Part shown: in pieces, positions 21,661 through 34,325 of the stretch
Numbering within the stretch: position 1 is the stretch's first letter
How the letters are laid out: each line of letters opens with the position of its first letter
NCBI RefSeq assembly: GCF_037975245.1
Contig: NC_092575.1
Span: 6,511,501 to 6,575,500 of the forward strand
DNA from: Apostichopus japonicus
Taxonomy: Eukaryota > Echinodermata > Holothuroidea > Aspidochirotida > Stichopodidae
DNA length: 64,000 bases
Direction: 5' to 3'
The notes under the pieces: model-generated
What the model was told of the DNA's origin: nothing
What the model saw: only the letters and a program-made list of their open reading frames with translations
The model's database searches: none
Made by a program: the position numbers and the translations under genes

Positions 21661-24600
21661 GTGACCAGTGTGTTTGTACTGTACTGGAGTTGCCGTACAC
21701 AGAGCTAGAGACTAACACAGTGGCGTTTATACATTGTAGAAATAGAAGCTGTTGATGTGAAATGAAGTATTAGTGAATACACACATTAATTTTGTTCTTT
21801 ACTTGTGTCTACAGAATATACCGCATCGAACAGTTATGGTTGGACACAGCGGACACTATTGTCTACTCCTAAGGTTTAGACACATGACGTATTATTCAAA
21901 CACTTCTGTGGTTATGCTTTAGAACAGTTCATCAGGCAATGTTAAATGTCCGCTGTATAAGCCCCAACTATAGCACGTTATCATGGAAAAGTTTCTTGAG
22001 ATTACGTAACGACCTACCTTGGTCTTAACATGACCTATTTTTACCAATTAGTTTGCAACGCCTTTTCTTGTGTGAGGGTCTTTGCGTGAACGTTGTGATA
22101 AACTACACTGTAGACATGAACATATTTCCACACAGTGTTTACGCAAAGAGCCTAATGGTGTTAAGAAGCTATGCAGGCTAATTGTGGAGCCTGAGACCGA
22201 TTTACGACCGTGGCAAGTCGATTACGTAATCACAAAACGTTCCTAGCTATAGCGTGCTATAATTGGAGCCAATAAAGCAGAAATGTGTAGGGCGTTGCTA
22301 GAGAGAAACAATCACCAAGATAATATGACCACTGTCTGTTCGACGTCTTTCCCCCTCTTATTAAAGGTGACGAGGGTGTGGGGGGGGGCGTGTATGTAAA
22401 AAGCCTAGGTCACTAAAATGATGTAGGCCTACTACTATAGGTTACCGAACTACTGCAATCCCTTTTTACGAGCGCACCATTTAGGCTGCTGATGCAAACA
22501 CCAGAAAATGACACCCCTGCAGGCAAATTTGAAGATATACCAGTTCCAAGTTTGTCTGTTTCCAGCGCCTGTAAGACTTTTCCTTTAATTATCAAGCAGG
22601 AAATTGCGGGTGTATGGGCAGCTCTTTTTCTCGCCGAGAATAGATTGCCAATTGATTTCTCCGTCCTGACCGCAATAGAGCTAAGAAATGGCAATCCCTG
22701 CTCTCACAGATAAAGACCAGAACTTGAGCCGCAATCTCAAGAAAGAACACCTTCCTCTCTTCTGTTCATGAAAGGCCAGCAATCAGAGCTGGGCCTATAG
22801 ACAAGCAGGTAGAACGTATGTCCAAGTAAAGCCCTGGAAACGGAAAAGCATAACGATTAAATATAGTGATGAATTTAATATCAGGATCATCAGAAGCAGG
22901 ACTCCGGACAGGGGTGGGAATTGAGGTGAGAGGATTGGCATGAATCCATCAAGCTCTTCGAAAAATGGTATATTGTTAGGCCTCATCCTAAATATCAACC
23001 ATCTCCGTGCAAAAAAAAAAGTGTCCTGTAATGTTCAGTTGTATGAATAAAGACACAGAAACATGAAGTAAATTATTCTACAACTATTTTCTCCAAATAC
23101 TGTTACTCCTCCTCGGGTATATATCCGACTCCCAGATTCATACGATTACTCTTATAACAAACGATAAATAAACAAAGAATACCATTGTTCTAGTCCCCCC
23201 TCCTGATCGAGTGATATACCACCGCAGTATGTGCTTACGTAACCAGTCAGTGTATTGTAACTTATTAGTTACTGCAGGCTAGATCCCCACATATGTTCTT
23301 AAACTTCTATCATTGGTGAGGCAGTGCTCAAATGACAACTATATTTGAGCTTGTTAATTATTGTCATGGAAACAAAATCACGTTAAGTAAACAAATGCTT
23401 TGCAACCATTGATCAGAGCAGTGAGCTTAATTCCAACTTCCCGTTCAGAATGTTCACATGATCAAGCTGAATATATATATATATATTATATATGATCTAA
23501 AAATGTTCAATATAGCCACCAAGCACCTATACCGATCACAAAATGCAGAAATAATCTGCCTCTCCACTAATGTTATCAAGCCCACCTATGTCTTTCTTCA
23601 ATCCTGACCACCCCATATATACCCTCCCCCAGCCCACCCACGCAGACAGATACAACAGATATGTGTCCAACCTGAGTAGTTCAGTAACAGGAGGTCAATA
23701 TATACGGGGTGCTACCGGGAATTGATGTATAAATTCTCCCCACTCCCGCAAACCGCGTTGTACTTCGTTATACATGGAATGTATTATTTAGGCCTATGCT
23801 ATTTATTATATAGGCATATGACGTATAAACTCGGTTACATGAGAGAAAATACTCACTCTAGAGAAACGCAAACAGAGATAACAATTGAACTTCAAACCCT
23901 GTCCATAAACAAAATTGAACTTGAAAACGTATTTTCCAGCCCCTTCAATTTTAAACGATAAGCTTAAATCTCAGTGAAATACTTGGTTATTCATCTCACT
24001 TACCCACAATCCCCTGTACAGAGATGCACAGTCCTCAGGCAGTATAAACATTGCGAACGGTGGACATTTTCTTTCCAGCCTAGGTCTAGCTTCCTATCTA
24101 ACAGGCCATGTCAACAAAATTCTAACAATTTGACGTGGTAACCTAGACCCAACCAAAAACATAAATCGGAGAGACATGTCGGAGATTGCGAGCTCGGAGT
24201 TTGCTAGCTCAGTGTATACCCCAAAACAGTGCAGCTTCCATATACATGCATGTACGCAATGAGCTCCGAAGTTGAGATGGGCACATGTAGAAACTTGCAC
24301 TCCGTATAAACTACAAAAAGCTTATAATACCGCTATGTGTGGCGCTTCAGGAATGGAACGTTGCATAATAGTGACAGACGATACTCAGGGACCACTTAAC
24401 CCTGACCTGGGCGGTCTCCTCTCCTTTTGTTTCTGAGACCGAACCTGTTATTATCACACGAAGTTGATTGGACAATGTGTGAGGTCGCGGAGTTGACCAC
24501 ACCATTGAGTAAAACAGTTGTCTGTTTTACCTCCATGATCACACATACCAATTGATCATGAGGGCTAAAATCGGACCTCGAAAATATAGGCATTGTCACA

Positions 24601-24756
24601 TTTGGCGATTTCATATCAAAAATACTTTTGATAAATCGCAATTTTTTCTCTTTTTTCTTTTCTTGGTTTGGATGATAATCGTAAGACATTGCAGTCATGC
24701 TGGCGGATGGGTGTACGTGTGCGTTGATGCGTGTGTGTGCGCGGAGGTGACATTTT
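21661..24756. other. Intergenic, no gene recognised
   Basis: Contains G-run near 22380-22388 and a short TA tract near 23471. The 22413-22713 segment is open on both strands but matches no family known to me and has no clear splice context. Confidence 0.35.
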
Positions 24757-25300
24757 AGAATCTCTCTAAACATACAAATCTAGGTGTAAAGTGATGCTTT
24801 AACTAAGTTATTGTCATTCAATAGGTACGGTATCTCTTTAAAACAAGCTATGTTTATTAGTTCTGACTTTTTGACTCAGTTTGAAGGATTTTAGAATCCA
24901 CCGTAGCGCGTTTAGAAGTCAGAGATAAACATCTCGATGCCTAATTTGAAATCTTGAATAATTCGTGAAGTTTCATTATTTTACCTCAAATTAACACTTT
25001 TGTGGTTTACTCAGTTTGGCGGCAAGTTTAAACCTTGTTATATCTCTCTAAACTATACAAATATATAGGGTATTATTAACAAGCTATTATTGTTAGTATG
25101 AACAAACTTCTTATTTTTGCTCTTACATTGAAGTATAGTATAGACTCCATCATAGCCGTATACATCAGAGATAAACGTCGGGATGCTTTCAAATAAACAT
25201 TTTTCTATAGCGTTGTGGTTTCATTAACTTTACGATCAAAACTTACGGTATTTAACAATCTCTCGAAAAATACAATTAAGTTTAGTGTAAACTGATATTG
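24757..25300. repeat. Degenerate tandem repeat (~215-280 bp units)
   Basis: Recurring blocks: AATCTCTCTAAACATACAAA near 24758, ATCTCTCTAAACTATACAAA near 25040 and AATCTCTCGAAAAATACAAT near 25257. TCAGAGATAAAC also appears near 24918 and 25165. Two and a part old units. Confidence 0.5.
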
Positions 25301-25424
25301 TAAATACATCCATGGTTAAGTTCTTGCCATAACATAGGTTCCACCTTAACCTGACCGACCGACCCTCCTCGCATCCTCCCAAGGGAGACATGACACGGGA
25401 TTCTACGCCAGTCCTCCAGCCTGT

Positions 25425-25512
25425 CTCGAACCCTAGCCACGGTTTACTCGGTTAGCAGTGCAAGGTCTTTCGCTTACACCGTCGTGCTAACCAACACATC
25501 AGCTAGAAAACT
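25425..25512 (-). mobile_element. tRNA-like SINE head, minus strand
   Basis: The reverse complement has an A-box-like TTGGTTAGCACGACGG and a B-box-like GGGTTCGAGAC ~50 nt later. It lacks clean acceptor and anticodon stems, so it is a SINE head or decayed tRNA, not a tRNA gene. Confidence 0.4.
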
Positions 25513-25584
25513 AACTTCAGAACTAAAAAAAAGGAGGGAAAAATAAAAATAGAATTTTGTCACATTTGTCTATCTTTGCTGGGT

Positions 25585-25655
25585 TTTGAACTTACTCGAG
25601 ATATCAACTTCTTGGTCATCTGCTCAACCCACTGAGCTAACGGACGACACTTAAA
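25585..25655 (-). mobile_element. Second tRNA-like SINE head, minus strand
   Basis: The reverse complement has A box TTAGCTCAGTGGGTTGAGC and B box AAGTTCAAAACCC at tRNA spacing. It lies ~75 bp from the previous tRNA-like head in the same orientation; pairing of the arms is poor. Confidence 0.4.
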
Positions 25656-26082
25656 CATTTTCCAATTTAAATTTATCTTGGGCAGATGGGGTAAAAATCT
25701 TACTTTTTGCAGTGAAAGCAGAAAGTCATGCGTCTCGATTGTGTTCGTTTTAAGTGTTCAGATTTTTGATTGATCAGACGAACAATAGACTTACCCTAGG
25801 ATGTCATTGTGGATTACTTCAAAGACACGAAGGATTTTAAATTGCAACAAGAGATGCTCCATTTATAAAGGAGTAAATCTCGACTGAAATGGTTTTCTGT
25901 ATCACAAATTATTAGCTTCCGATTAAATCATTTGTTATCATAATATAAGAACAAAAGTCCTTCCTTCTTGGGTATGTGTACGATGGTATTGGACGCTAAA
26001 GCTTGACATTTGACGAAATTGAACAACAGAATATCTATTTTCTGAAGACCAAGAAGCACACAATATAGATCGCCCCTCCACC

Positions 26083-27062
26083 CAGTGGCGGAGCGTCCAT
26101 ACAGTCAGGGGTCGAATGCCCCCCCCCCCCTGACGGACTCAAATGGACTGCTGGCGCCCTTTTCAGCTCTTTACCACTTTTTACTTATTCGCGATTATTG
26201 ACTTTTTTATTGCGCTCTCATCAACATGACATTTGTCACATTTTGTTGATGTAATTTGGCGATGACACCTATTTATTCTTCGTTTATCTGCAAAATAGCC
26301 AGGCCCGGAAGCGATTTTTTTTTTATGCAGGTAGGTTCGTACTATTGTGTATATTGAATAGCCAATCACAGCCAAGTTTATGTTCAAGTTTAATGATACA
26401 ATTTGTAGGTCTGTTATTATTTCAATTTTCAATGACTGTCTAAGTAATAATACTTTGTGCTAACTGCAAATTTCGCAAAACTACTCCCTGAACAATTCGT
26501 ATGCACAAAGATACGTTATAAGAAGATCACTAAGATAGGTAATTTGTGGCAAAGAATTCTTACCAGGTTTCCAAAATTTTGGAACGAACACAGATTTCAT
26601 ATTAAAAAACTAAAAATTTAGTCGGTGTATGGCTAAAGCTAAAGGAATAGCTTCGCTAGAGATTACTGCAGCATTGTTGTTGCATCAGGCTAACACGTAA
26701 GGTTGAACTTATCGACTTTAAATATTATAATAAGTGTGTCATGCTCAGGCTAGCACGTCAGGTTGAACTTATCGACTTTAAATATTAAGTGTTTCAGGCT
26801 TTCCTTGTCATATTTGATGACGTCAAAATGAACTTGGCTGTGATTGGCTATTCAATATACACAATAGTACGAACCTACCTGCATAAAAAAAACTCGCGGC
26901 CCGGAAAGGGTCATTTCCGGCGATCTAGGGAGTATCTTTACTCAAAAAAAAATTCTGTACGCTACGCGCCAACCTGTGATGGCGCTCCGCTTAGATAGTG
27001 TCGAAAGCGCCCCTACAGATCATTCTCGTCCCTCCTGACCAATACCCCTAGCTCCGCCACTG
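26083..27062. mobile_element. Non-autonomous hAT-like transposon, 8-bp TSD
   Basis: Left end CAGTGGCGGAGC and right end GCTCCGCCACTG are inverted repeats. Flanking CCTCCACC at 26075-26082 and 27063-27070 is an exact 8-bp target duplication; end sequence and duplication size fit the hAT superfamily. Inside lies a second inverted pair: ATGCAGGTAGGTTCGTACTA near 26323 and its complement near 26870, each ~70-80 bp long. There is also a ~60-bp direct repeat (GGTTGAACTTATCGACTTTA at about 26700 and 26761). No transposase frame. Confidence 0.85.
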
Positions 27063-30016
27063 CCTCCACCTTCAACCACTCTCGGGTTGGAGAAAAGGTG
27101 GTGGGGGCCATCACATCATCGAATGTATACGCCCCTTCATTTTTTTTTACGTTTGATAACCCTTACTCTCACAGTCATCTATGGATATGTGAATACGCAC
27201 AAATCGCTAAAAGAAATCACCGGTAAAAAGAAATTGCGCAACTTTCAGCGACAATCATACCCCTCCTCAGTATTCTAAAGATCTTAAAGTTATGATAGGT
27301 TAAAATATATTGGTGTTAGAAGTTTAAAAAAATATTAGTTCCTCACCATCATTTACCCGCGAGGGTGAATTTACTACGTACATTAACTAACCCATAGATA
27401 GGGCCTATATAACCTTTGTTCATAGAAAGTATTGATGTCGTAGATTTATACTATGGAGAATTGAACAGCAATCCAAGTCGCGAGTTAATTTTGCGTTTTC
27501 GCGAGTAGATTTTAGTCACGGTCGCAAAAAAGCTATACTTTTTAAAAACCTTTAAAACTTTATTTCTCATGACAGAAATCATGGATACTTTTCATACATG
27601 GTAGGCCTTTATGGATTTGCCAAACTGAGTACAAGAATCGTGTTGCTTGTAAGGTCAAATCTCATTTGAGGTCAGCAGAGGTCAAACTCTGAAAATCCTT
27701 TTACGTGATATCTAACGATGGGAATCGTGGATACTTCTCATACTTGGTGTGTGGATGCATCACATTGAGTAGGCGAAAAGACCCTTATTGTTTTGGTGGA
27801 GGTGTGTGTTACCACGTACAATAGACTGACCTGTGTTTATCGTGCCATCATAGTAAATACATTAAAATAGTGGTTCGGGCCATTTATTATGTAAACAGTT
27901 ATTTCTGGTTTACCAGCAGGAGTCTAGTGCAATGAAGTCCATCGAAACCTCAATGCATTTTGCCATTCTGGTAAGATCCTGGCTCTGTGCCCATGTCCTA
28001 TAGCAACATGTGCATAATAGCTTTAGTACTGCAAGTTATATCCTTACATGTGCATCCTAACCTATCAATGGAACTAATCGGCCTGTATAAGGGTTCTCCT
28101 ACATCCCTTTTATAGGGAGCGCTTTGTATGGACTTCTGATAGTCATTGAATATATTACGGGCCTGTATGTAGAATTATTGCATGCACTTTCCATATAAGG
28201 TTTCCAATTCTTTATAGCCCAAGTTATCGATAAGAGGAAATTGTGGCCAGTGATATAGTGAGTGCTCTCTGGGGCGGATCCATGTAGAGAGGGAGGGGTG
28301 GGGGTGTCCTACCCAGACCCAGATAATATTTTAAGCTGTAAAGTAGGTAAAAATATGTACTAACATATTTCAGTTATAATTAAACTTCCATATGTATTTT
28401 ATATACTTCAATATCCAGGTACAGTAACCGTGATCATGTAATACCCACACTTACCCACTGAACATTTGATATGAAATAGTTGCATATATAGTAATGGGGT
28501 GGGAAGGCGTGGGGTGGGTTGCAAGTGTGTGGGTGATACAATAAAAAAAATATATTTTTTACAGAATATGTAACCAAAAAAAAATGACCTGTTTGGTCTG
28601 TTAACAGGAACACTAAAACATTTATGAAGTAAAATAGCCGGTTGACAAGTTACTACTTGACGAAGATGTAACGAAAGTTTCAATCGGTTGACAAGGCTTT
28701 GATTACATTTTAATTACTTGACGTTCGATTAAATATACAAATTTATCTATTAATAATATGATAACCAGTTTTCACTTTCCTTTCTGTGTAATCGTATTGT
28801 ATTTGATAATGGACAAAACTGTATAAAGTGTGTGTGTTTAAATAAGTGCATTGCCCAAAGTTGAGTGCATTGCCTAAAGTTAATCGAACCTTAGATTGCT
28901 AATCCATTATGCCTTAGCCATTAACCTTCGCCTTTTGACTACAACACCCTCCTCTATACAGTAAAATGAATAAATTACAGTTACTTTCCCAAATTGGGGA
29001 TTGTCAAGCAACTCGGAACAAAGTTATTTTCCAGTAGAGAAATTACAGTAACTCCACAACACGCATTTCAGAATGAAAGCTGTGTGAGATACTTCTTTGA
29101 CGAGGAAACTATAAGACCCTCTGAAATGTATACGAACGCATTGGGTTCCACATTAAACCTTGTGAAATATACGTTTTAATTCGTAAATTGCCGACGTCAT
29201 TATTTTATATGCAATATAAAGGTGAACTTTTCCAGCATTAATTGTTATAAGACTTCTTAATATGTAATTGTTTGATTACATTATTTGCTGTCCGTTAATA
29301 ACATGCTTTCGAAGAGGGGGGGGGGGGGGGGTTACCAACATTTCGGAAAAAATGCTTCTATCTTTAATAGCTTGCTGCTCGACAAAAAACAATCTGTCCT
29401 TTTAACAAAATTTACATTCTTCGTATCTTGCTCCAAATAGTATTTGTGTCGTATAGATGTTACAGGAAGACAGAAAGAAAATATTGATATTTAGAGTCCT
29501 CGAAATATTAGGAATTCAACACCACCAACCCTTCGCCTCACCCCATCCATCCCCTGCCCAGTCAAAAGAGAGACTTGAATGCAACAAGTTACATTGTTAA
29601 TGTGTTGCAGCAGTGCAGGCTACAGTCGTAGCATCCAAAATAGCAATTTGCTAATATATTCTTCTCTTCAAAAAGTAAAGAATCCCCAAACTATTAACGG
29701 TTATTGACCTATTGAGATATCAAGTATTTGATTTTAACAGAATGTAAAACTTTTTCAAATTGATTCTACGGTTAAATGGATAACATAGATCCAATAAACG
29801 ATAAAACTCTCTTTGTTTTATTAGAAGGGTTATCTTGTAAAGATATAGTCTGCTGTCACATTTGAATAGTAATGAAGAAACCCTATTTAAATGGCATTTT
29901 CTTAAATGACATTTTCAGGTACGTTTAATACAGTATTATCTACCATGCACCTTTACTTCAGGATGTATCTCAATTTACTGAAGAATCGAGACTTGCGGTA
30001 TTCTGGTTTATAAACA
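27063..30016. other. Intergenic, repeats only
   Basis: Two related phrases, ATGGATACTTTTCATACATG near 27581 and GTGGATACTTCTCATACTTG near 27728, suggest an old ~147-bp duplication. A G-run of about 16 is near 29316. No gene recognised. Confidence 0.35.
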
Positions 30017-30326
30017 CGCTGGGGCGCCCCCCCCCCCCCCCCCCCCGCTTCGCAAGTCAGAAAACCCCTTTTTCAATTCCAAATGAGAAAAAAATCTCAT
30101 TTGGAGCACCAAATTGCATCTAAGGCCAGGTGAAAATGCAAAATTATTTACAAAATGGAGTGGGTGTTGAAGTGTGCTATATTGCACCAAATTGCATCTG
30201 AGGCCACCTGGAAATGCAAAAAAAATCCAAAGGGGAGGGGGACACCATCTCCCCTTAGATCCCCTCCCCCAGGCCGGCCATCAGTCTTCAGCCCCTCCCA
30301 CTCAAAAGTACCTTCCTACGCCACTG
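30017..30326. repeat. Repeat with 20-bp C run and CAGTGGCG-type end
   Basis: Contains a C20 homopolymer (30027-30046) and two direct copies of CACCAAATTGCATCT (about 30108 and 30186). It ends CCTACGCCACTG, the complement of a hAT-type terminus. The left end is degenerate and the flanks (TTTATAAA, TATATAAG) match only partly, so element boundaries are unsure. Confidence 0.4.
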
Positions 30327-30898
30327 TATATAAGTGCGAATATATAGGTTAACTTGACGCGGAAACACTATAGGATATATAGAAGATCCTTTGCCAAATA
30401 CGTTTACAAATACACGTTAGCGAGTACGCACGAGTACCAGGTAACTATGCTAATACACTTTGCTAAGAGTATGGACTCACTACAAGTCACGGTGGCTTAT
30501 TCGTTGGTTGATGGAGTTCACACAGAGGGTGTTAAATGAATTTGGAAGGGATTGTCTTAAATTAAACTTGATGTACCTCAGAGGGTCCTCAGTGGGTCCC
30601 CAGTGGGTCCCTCGGTGGGTCCAGGGATGATGCAAGACTTTATGTTTTGTTGCGGGGGGGGGGGGGCATCAGGGAGTGTGGCAGAAATAACCTACTTTCA
30701 ATATATATTTGAAAACAACATTTTCTAACCATTTTCTTTGGGGACCAGACAAATATTTGTGGCGACGCCAATGACATATCTTATATACTCTTTACAATGC
30801 AAACGAATGAAATTAGCTTTATACATTTTGCTGATAATACTGCAATACCGTGAGAATTTTTCTGAATAAACCGACCGTGGCTGAATGGTGAAAATATT

Positions 30899-31639
30899 GC
30901 TTGCGAGTCACTTCGCCAAACAAACATTTCGCCCAACTGCCATTTCGCCCAACCAGCCTGGTCATTTCGCCCAACCAGCATGGTCAGTTCGCCCAACCGT
31001 GTTGGTCATTTCGCCCAACCGTGTTGGTCATTTCGCCCAACCGTGTTGGTCATTTCGCCCAACCTTATTTTTACTAATATTCAGTCAGAATAATATTACT
31101 TTTTCTATTCCACCAGTTCAATTTGATTTATTTTGGGTAAGGTTACTTCGTAATAGGTAAATAAAGGGAGGTCCGCTCGATATCGATCGGAGTCTGAGCA
31201 GTTATTTCGGGTATAATGGGAGGATTACACTACTTTAGGCGTTTACGCATACAATGGAAGTTATATTATTATACAAACAAAGGGGAATCGGTGTGGAATA
31301 ATATAACCGTTTCTATTCCTTAATATTCGAACGTTTACTATCAAACCTAACCCCCAACACACTGATCGGTCCTCAAGTTTCCTTAATATTCGGTTCGTAT
31401 CCTGTAACTTTAACAATTCCCGAACGTTTACTTTTCAAGTATCATATTTAATCAAGGTTGGGCGAAATGACCAGGCTGGTTGGGCGAAATGACCAGGCTG
31501 GTTGGGCGAAATGACCAGGCTGGTTGGGCGAAATGACCAGGCTGGTTGGGCGAAATGACCAGGCTGGTTGGGCGAAATGGTAAGGTTGGGCGAAATGGCA
31601 GTTGGGCGAAATGGTTGTTGGGCGAAGTGTCCTGCTTCC
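30899..31639. mobile_element. Foldback element of inverted 22-bp minisatellites
   Basis: The left arm (30909-31068) carries copies of GGTCATTTCGCCCAACC with period 22. The right arm (31454-31630) carries the complement, at least five copies of GTTGGGCGAAATGACCAGGC plus two bases. Both arms finish with the same variant order (CATTTCGCCCAACTGCCATT, then CACTTCGCC), so the arms are inverted copies. AAAATATT at 30891-30898 and 31640-31647 is a probable 8-bp target duplication. The ~390-bp centre has no gene. Frames of the GHFAQPAWSFRPT type on either strand are repeat translations. Confidence 0.8.
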
Positions 31640-31647
31640 AAAATATT

Positions 31648-32627
31648 TATCAACGGGATGTAGTTAATGTAGTTTCAATATGTAATCAAAAGTGTGATAC
31701 GTCATTCAAACAAATTGAAAAAGCAAAAGTCGGTAAGTTTTATTAAACAGGAATCATATAATCATACAATACATTAATAATATTTATTATCGTGTTGCTA
31801 ATTTTATACATACTACACTTGGACCCTGGAATGTACTAATTGCTTATAGACTAATACACAGAAAGGAATTTTAATGAAATGCAATTATATGAAATGAAAC
31901 GAGAGGAGGTCAAACTGGACCGCTGGTCCATTCTAACTGACATGCTCCATCGCTTGTGAGTAGTTAATGATGCATAAACAGTGGCGGGTCCAGGTCTTAT
32001 CGGAAGAGTTAGCCGAGATACAAGTATTGGGATAAACCCGAATAGGGCATAAAAGGAAACATCGGTATAAAGAAATTCCCACGCGCCCAGGGGTTCCATT
32101 TTATCCACTATGCACTTTGTTTAGAGAAAGTACGTCCAGAATAGTGCAGCCACCCCCCCTCTCCCCTACCCCGCCCCTTGAGTCCCCTCCCTGGATCTGT
32201 TCCTGTTATAAATACACTCAATGACTATCAGAAAGCGCTTGGAATCGTTCTATTGTTATTTAAATTAAGGGTATGTACAACTCACAGGCTGTGAGGACGG
32301 CTATGCGGCCTTCTCATATATCATGTCATTGACGCAAAGTGAACACGTTCGTGTTTGAGTAGGGACTTACCGTCACGCGCTCGGCACCCTCGTCATTATG
32401 TGATTGTGCTTGAGCTCATTATTTTTGTTCATAAATGAGAAGATATGATAAAGTACTTCATGCTTCATTTTTATGGTAACAGAAAGTGAAAATGCATCTT
32501 TATAGATTGCACAATCTATTAATACGTTCATCATAACGAGAAATTTTCACGCATACATTCGGACAGGCAGACGAACCAGCAAAGCTTCTCTACGATACAG
32601 ACGGTAGCAAGTAAACTAGTTCGAAAG
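31648..32627. other. Upstream region of the Ig receptor gene
   Basis: No convincing TATA box within 150 bp of the ATG; CTTTATAGATT near 32498 is the nearest AT motif. A CT-rich tract lies at 32149-32190. No other gene. Confidence 0.3.
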
Positions 32628-33818
32628 ATGGATCTTAAAGTTGCTTACATTATTTTACTTCTCTCTTTTATTGGACCATCCTTTGTTGATACTCTTGCTT
32701 GTAGTAAGATGTGTTCAGGTGTGTCGAATAATGGACTAAGTTGTTACGTTCAGTCTACTGGTTGCGATGTTATATTTCCAACGCGCGTATTCTCAATGGC
32801 TGATCCTGGTTACTATTGGACTTTTGTGAACTTTACGACAAATTTAAGAAACAGTTCTTCGAATATCAGTTCTGAGTTGAGAGGTAGATTTTGGTACAGA
32901 GATGAGTATCTCATTCAACGTTACACATTTCGTATAGACTATATCATACGAGAAAATGACGGAAATATAGTTTCAGCAGAACTTGCTTTTGTTATCAGAA
33001 ATACTGTTGCCCAAGATTCCGGTGTTTACGATGTTGTACTGAAAGAAGGTTCATACACACATGCAAGAACCGTCGTACTACATCAAACATATCGTCTGTT
33101 TAACACTCATTCTCCTTCACCCACACCTGTTTGCTCAGTGGTGGACACTGCTTCATTGTCATTGGACGTCGACGCTGAATATTTGCTGAATTGCTCTGTT
33201 CTTGGTTACTTTTATCCCAAGATTGAACTCAAGATTGTTTCATCCTCCGGTGAGTCTCCGTACCAGATCGTCAACAAGACGAAAGCGTCCCTCCTTCCAG
33301 AGATGACGATGGAACATGCATACGTCACATACTGTGAAAATACTTCTTTTACTTGTTTTGTTCATCCAAACCGGGTCACCGACGATCATCATGTTTATTC
33401 ATGCGCATTCCAGCTGGAGCGTCCGAAGAGAAGTACTACAATTCCGCAAGATACCACATTGAGTCTTACGTCTAACACCATGGAGACGGAAACTTCAAAA
33501 CCGAGGCCCTTCAACATCATCATCTATATCATGCAGAACCTTCAGTACGTATTGGGTGCTGCAGTGATCATGACGTTATGTCTCTTATTGGTAATAGCAG
33601 TTTACTGTTACATAGTAAGGCAAAAATACTCTCCTTATGAACAGAACGGTACCAGCACTCAGGACAGGAGTCATGGTGACGTCACCATTCAAAATCCAGG
33701 TTACGGATATGCTGTTGCGCCTCATAGGAACGAACTGGTATCCATGAGAGAGGTCCACCGGGGCCGAGCTGTCGATCAGGAGGCGTCTGAGGAAATTTAT
33801 TCTCTTGTTACCAAATGA
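32628..33818 (+). CDS. Intronless two-Ig-domain type I membrane receptor
   Basis: A single 396-codon frame with a good start context (AAAGATGG). Residues 1-24 are a signal peptide. Residues ~25-155 form an Ig V-like domain ending in NTVAQDSGVYDVV, the E-F turn signature; the F-strand Cys of DxGxYxC is absent. Residues ~166-266 form a second Ig domain with LLNCSVLGYF and HVYSCAFQLE as the B- and F-strand cysteines and two further Cys (236, 243). Several NxS/T glycosylation sites occur (for example NFT, NCS, NKT, NTS). Residues ~307-330 are a transmembrane helix. The ~66-residue tail has tyrosines in YSPYEQ, PGYGYAV and a terminal EEIYSLVTK, an ITIM-like or YxxV sorting motif that is not a strict ITIM. 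It probably acts as a cell-surface recognition or adhesion receptor; ligand unknown. Absence of introns suggests a retrocopy or a lineage-specific intronless family. Confidence 0.85.
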   Translation: MDLKVAYIILLLSFIGPSFVDTLACSKMCSGVSNNGLSCYVQSTGCDVIFPTRVFSMADPGYYWTFVNFTTNLRNSSSNISSELRGRFWYRDEYLIQRYTFRIDYIIRENDGNIVSAELAFVIRNTVAQDSGVYDVVLKEGSYTHARTVVLHQTYRLFNTHSPSPTPVCSVVDTASLSLDVDAEYLLNCSVLGYFYPKIELKIVSSSGESPYQIVNKTKASLLPEMTMEHAYVTYCENTSFTCFVHPNRVTDDHHVYSCAFQLERPKRSTTIPQDTTLSLTSNTMETETSKPRPFNIIIYIMQNLQYVLGAAVIMTLCLLLVIAVYCYIVRQKYSPYEQNGTSTQDRSHGDVTIQNPGYGYAVAPHRNELVSMREVHRGRAVDQEASEEIYSLVTK

Positions 33819-33919
33819 ACATTGTAGAAACTATGATGATAGAATAAGAATACTTTGTTTGAGATCGAAGGAAAAGTTTGGTATAGTTCAATTTGGAAGA
33901 GCGTTTTCTGATATAAAGG

Positions 33920-34325
33920 CATTGAAGACTCGCCTCAAACCGGATGCCGCCATCTGAAAAAGTTAACGTTCCGTTGCTTGCAAGTGAAGGTTTTTTTTTT
34001 CTTGTCGCTACAAAATGCAGACAGTAATGAAACGTGATACCTTGTTATCTTGTATCTAGACCTGAGATGTCCATCGCTGCTATGTACACTGTGTTGTGGG
34101 TATTGACCGTAGCTGCATGTATTGACTGTGCACTAGTGTCAAATTACCGACGCGTACGGTAGCAAGCAGTGTGTGTATTTTCTGGGATCGATGGTGGTGT
34201 CTAACACTTCTGTTACACCTCATTCGAAACTAGGTCAGATTACCGGAATCAGACGTTTATTTGTGCGCGAGTCTTTAATGCCTTTAAGAGAGATTGCGAT
34301 TTCAGTTACTCTGTGGTATATACTA
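33920..34325 (+). repeat. Dispersed ~400 bp repeat, copy 2
   Basis: Matches the reverse complement of 2280-2680 (see that entry). It lies about 100 bp after the stop codon of the Ig receptor gene, so it may form part of its 3' UTR. Confidence 0.75.

Noticed and set aside
22413-22713. Overlapping 93- and 73-codon frames
   Set aside because: Open on both strands, but no recognised domain, no clear splice sites and no supporting neighbour exons.
30909-31630. Regular 22-bp repeats that could suggest a CRISPR array
   Set aside because: No spacers, the units are directly adjacent, the two arms are inverted, and the context is animal nuclear DNA.
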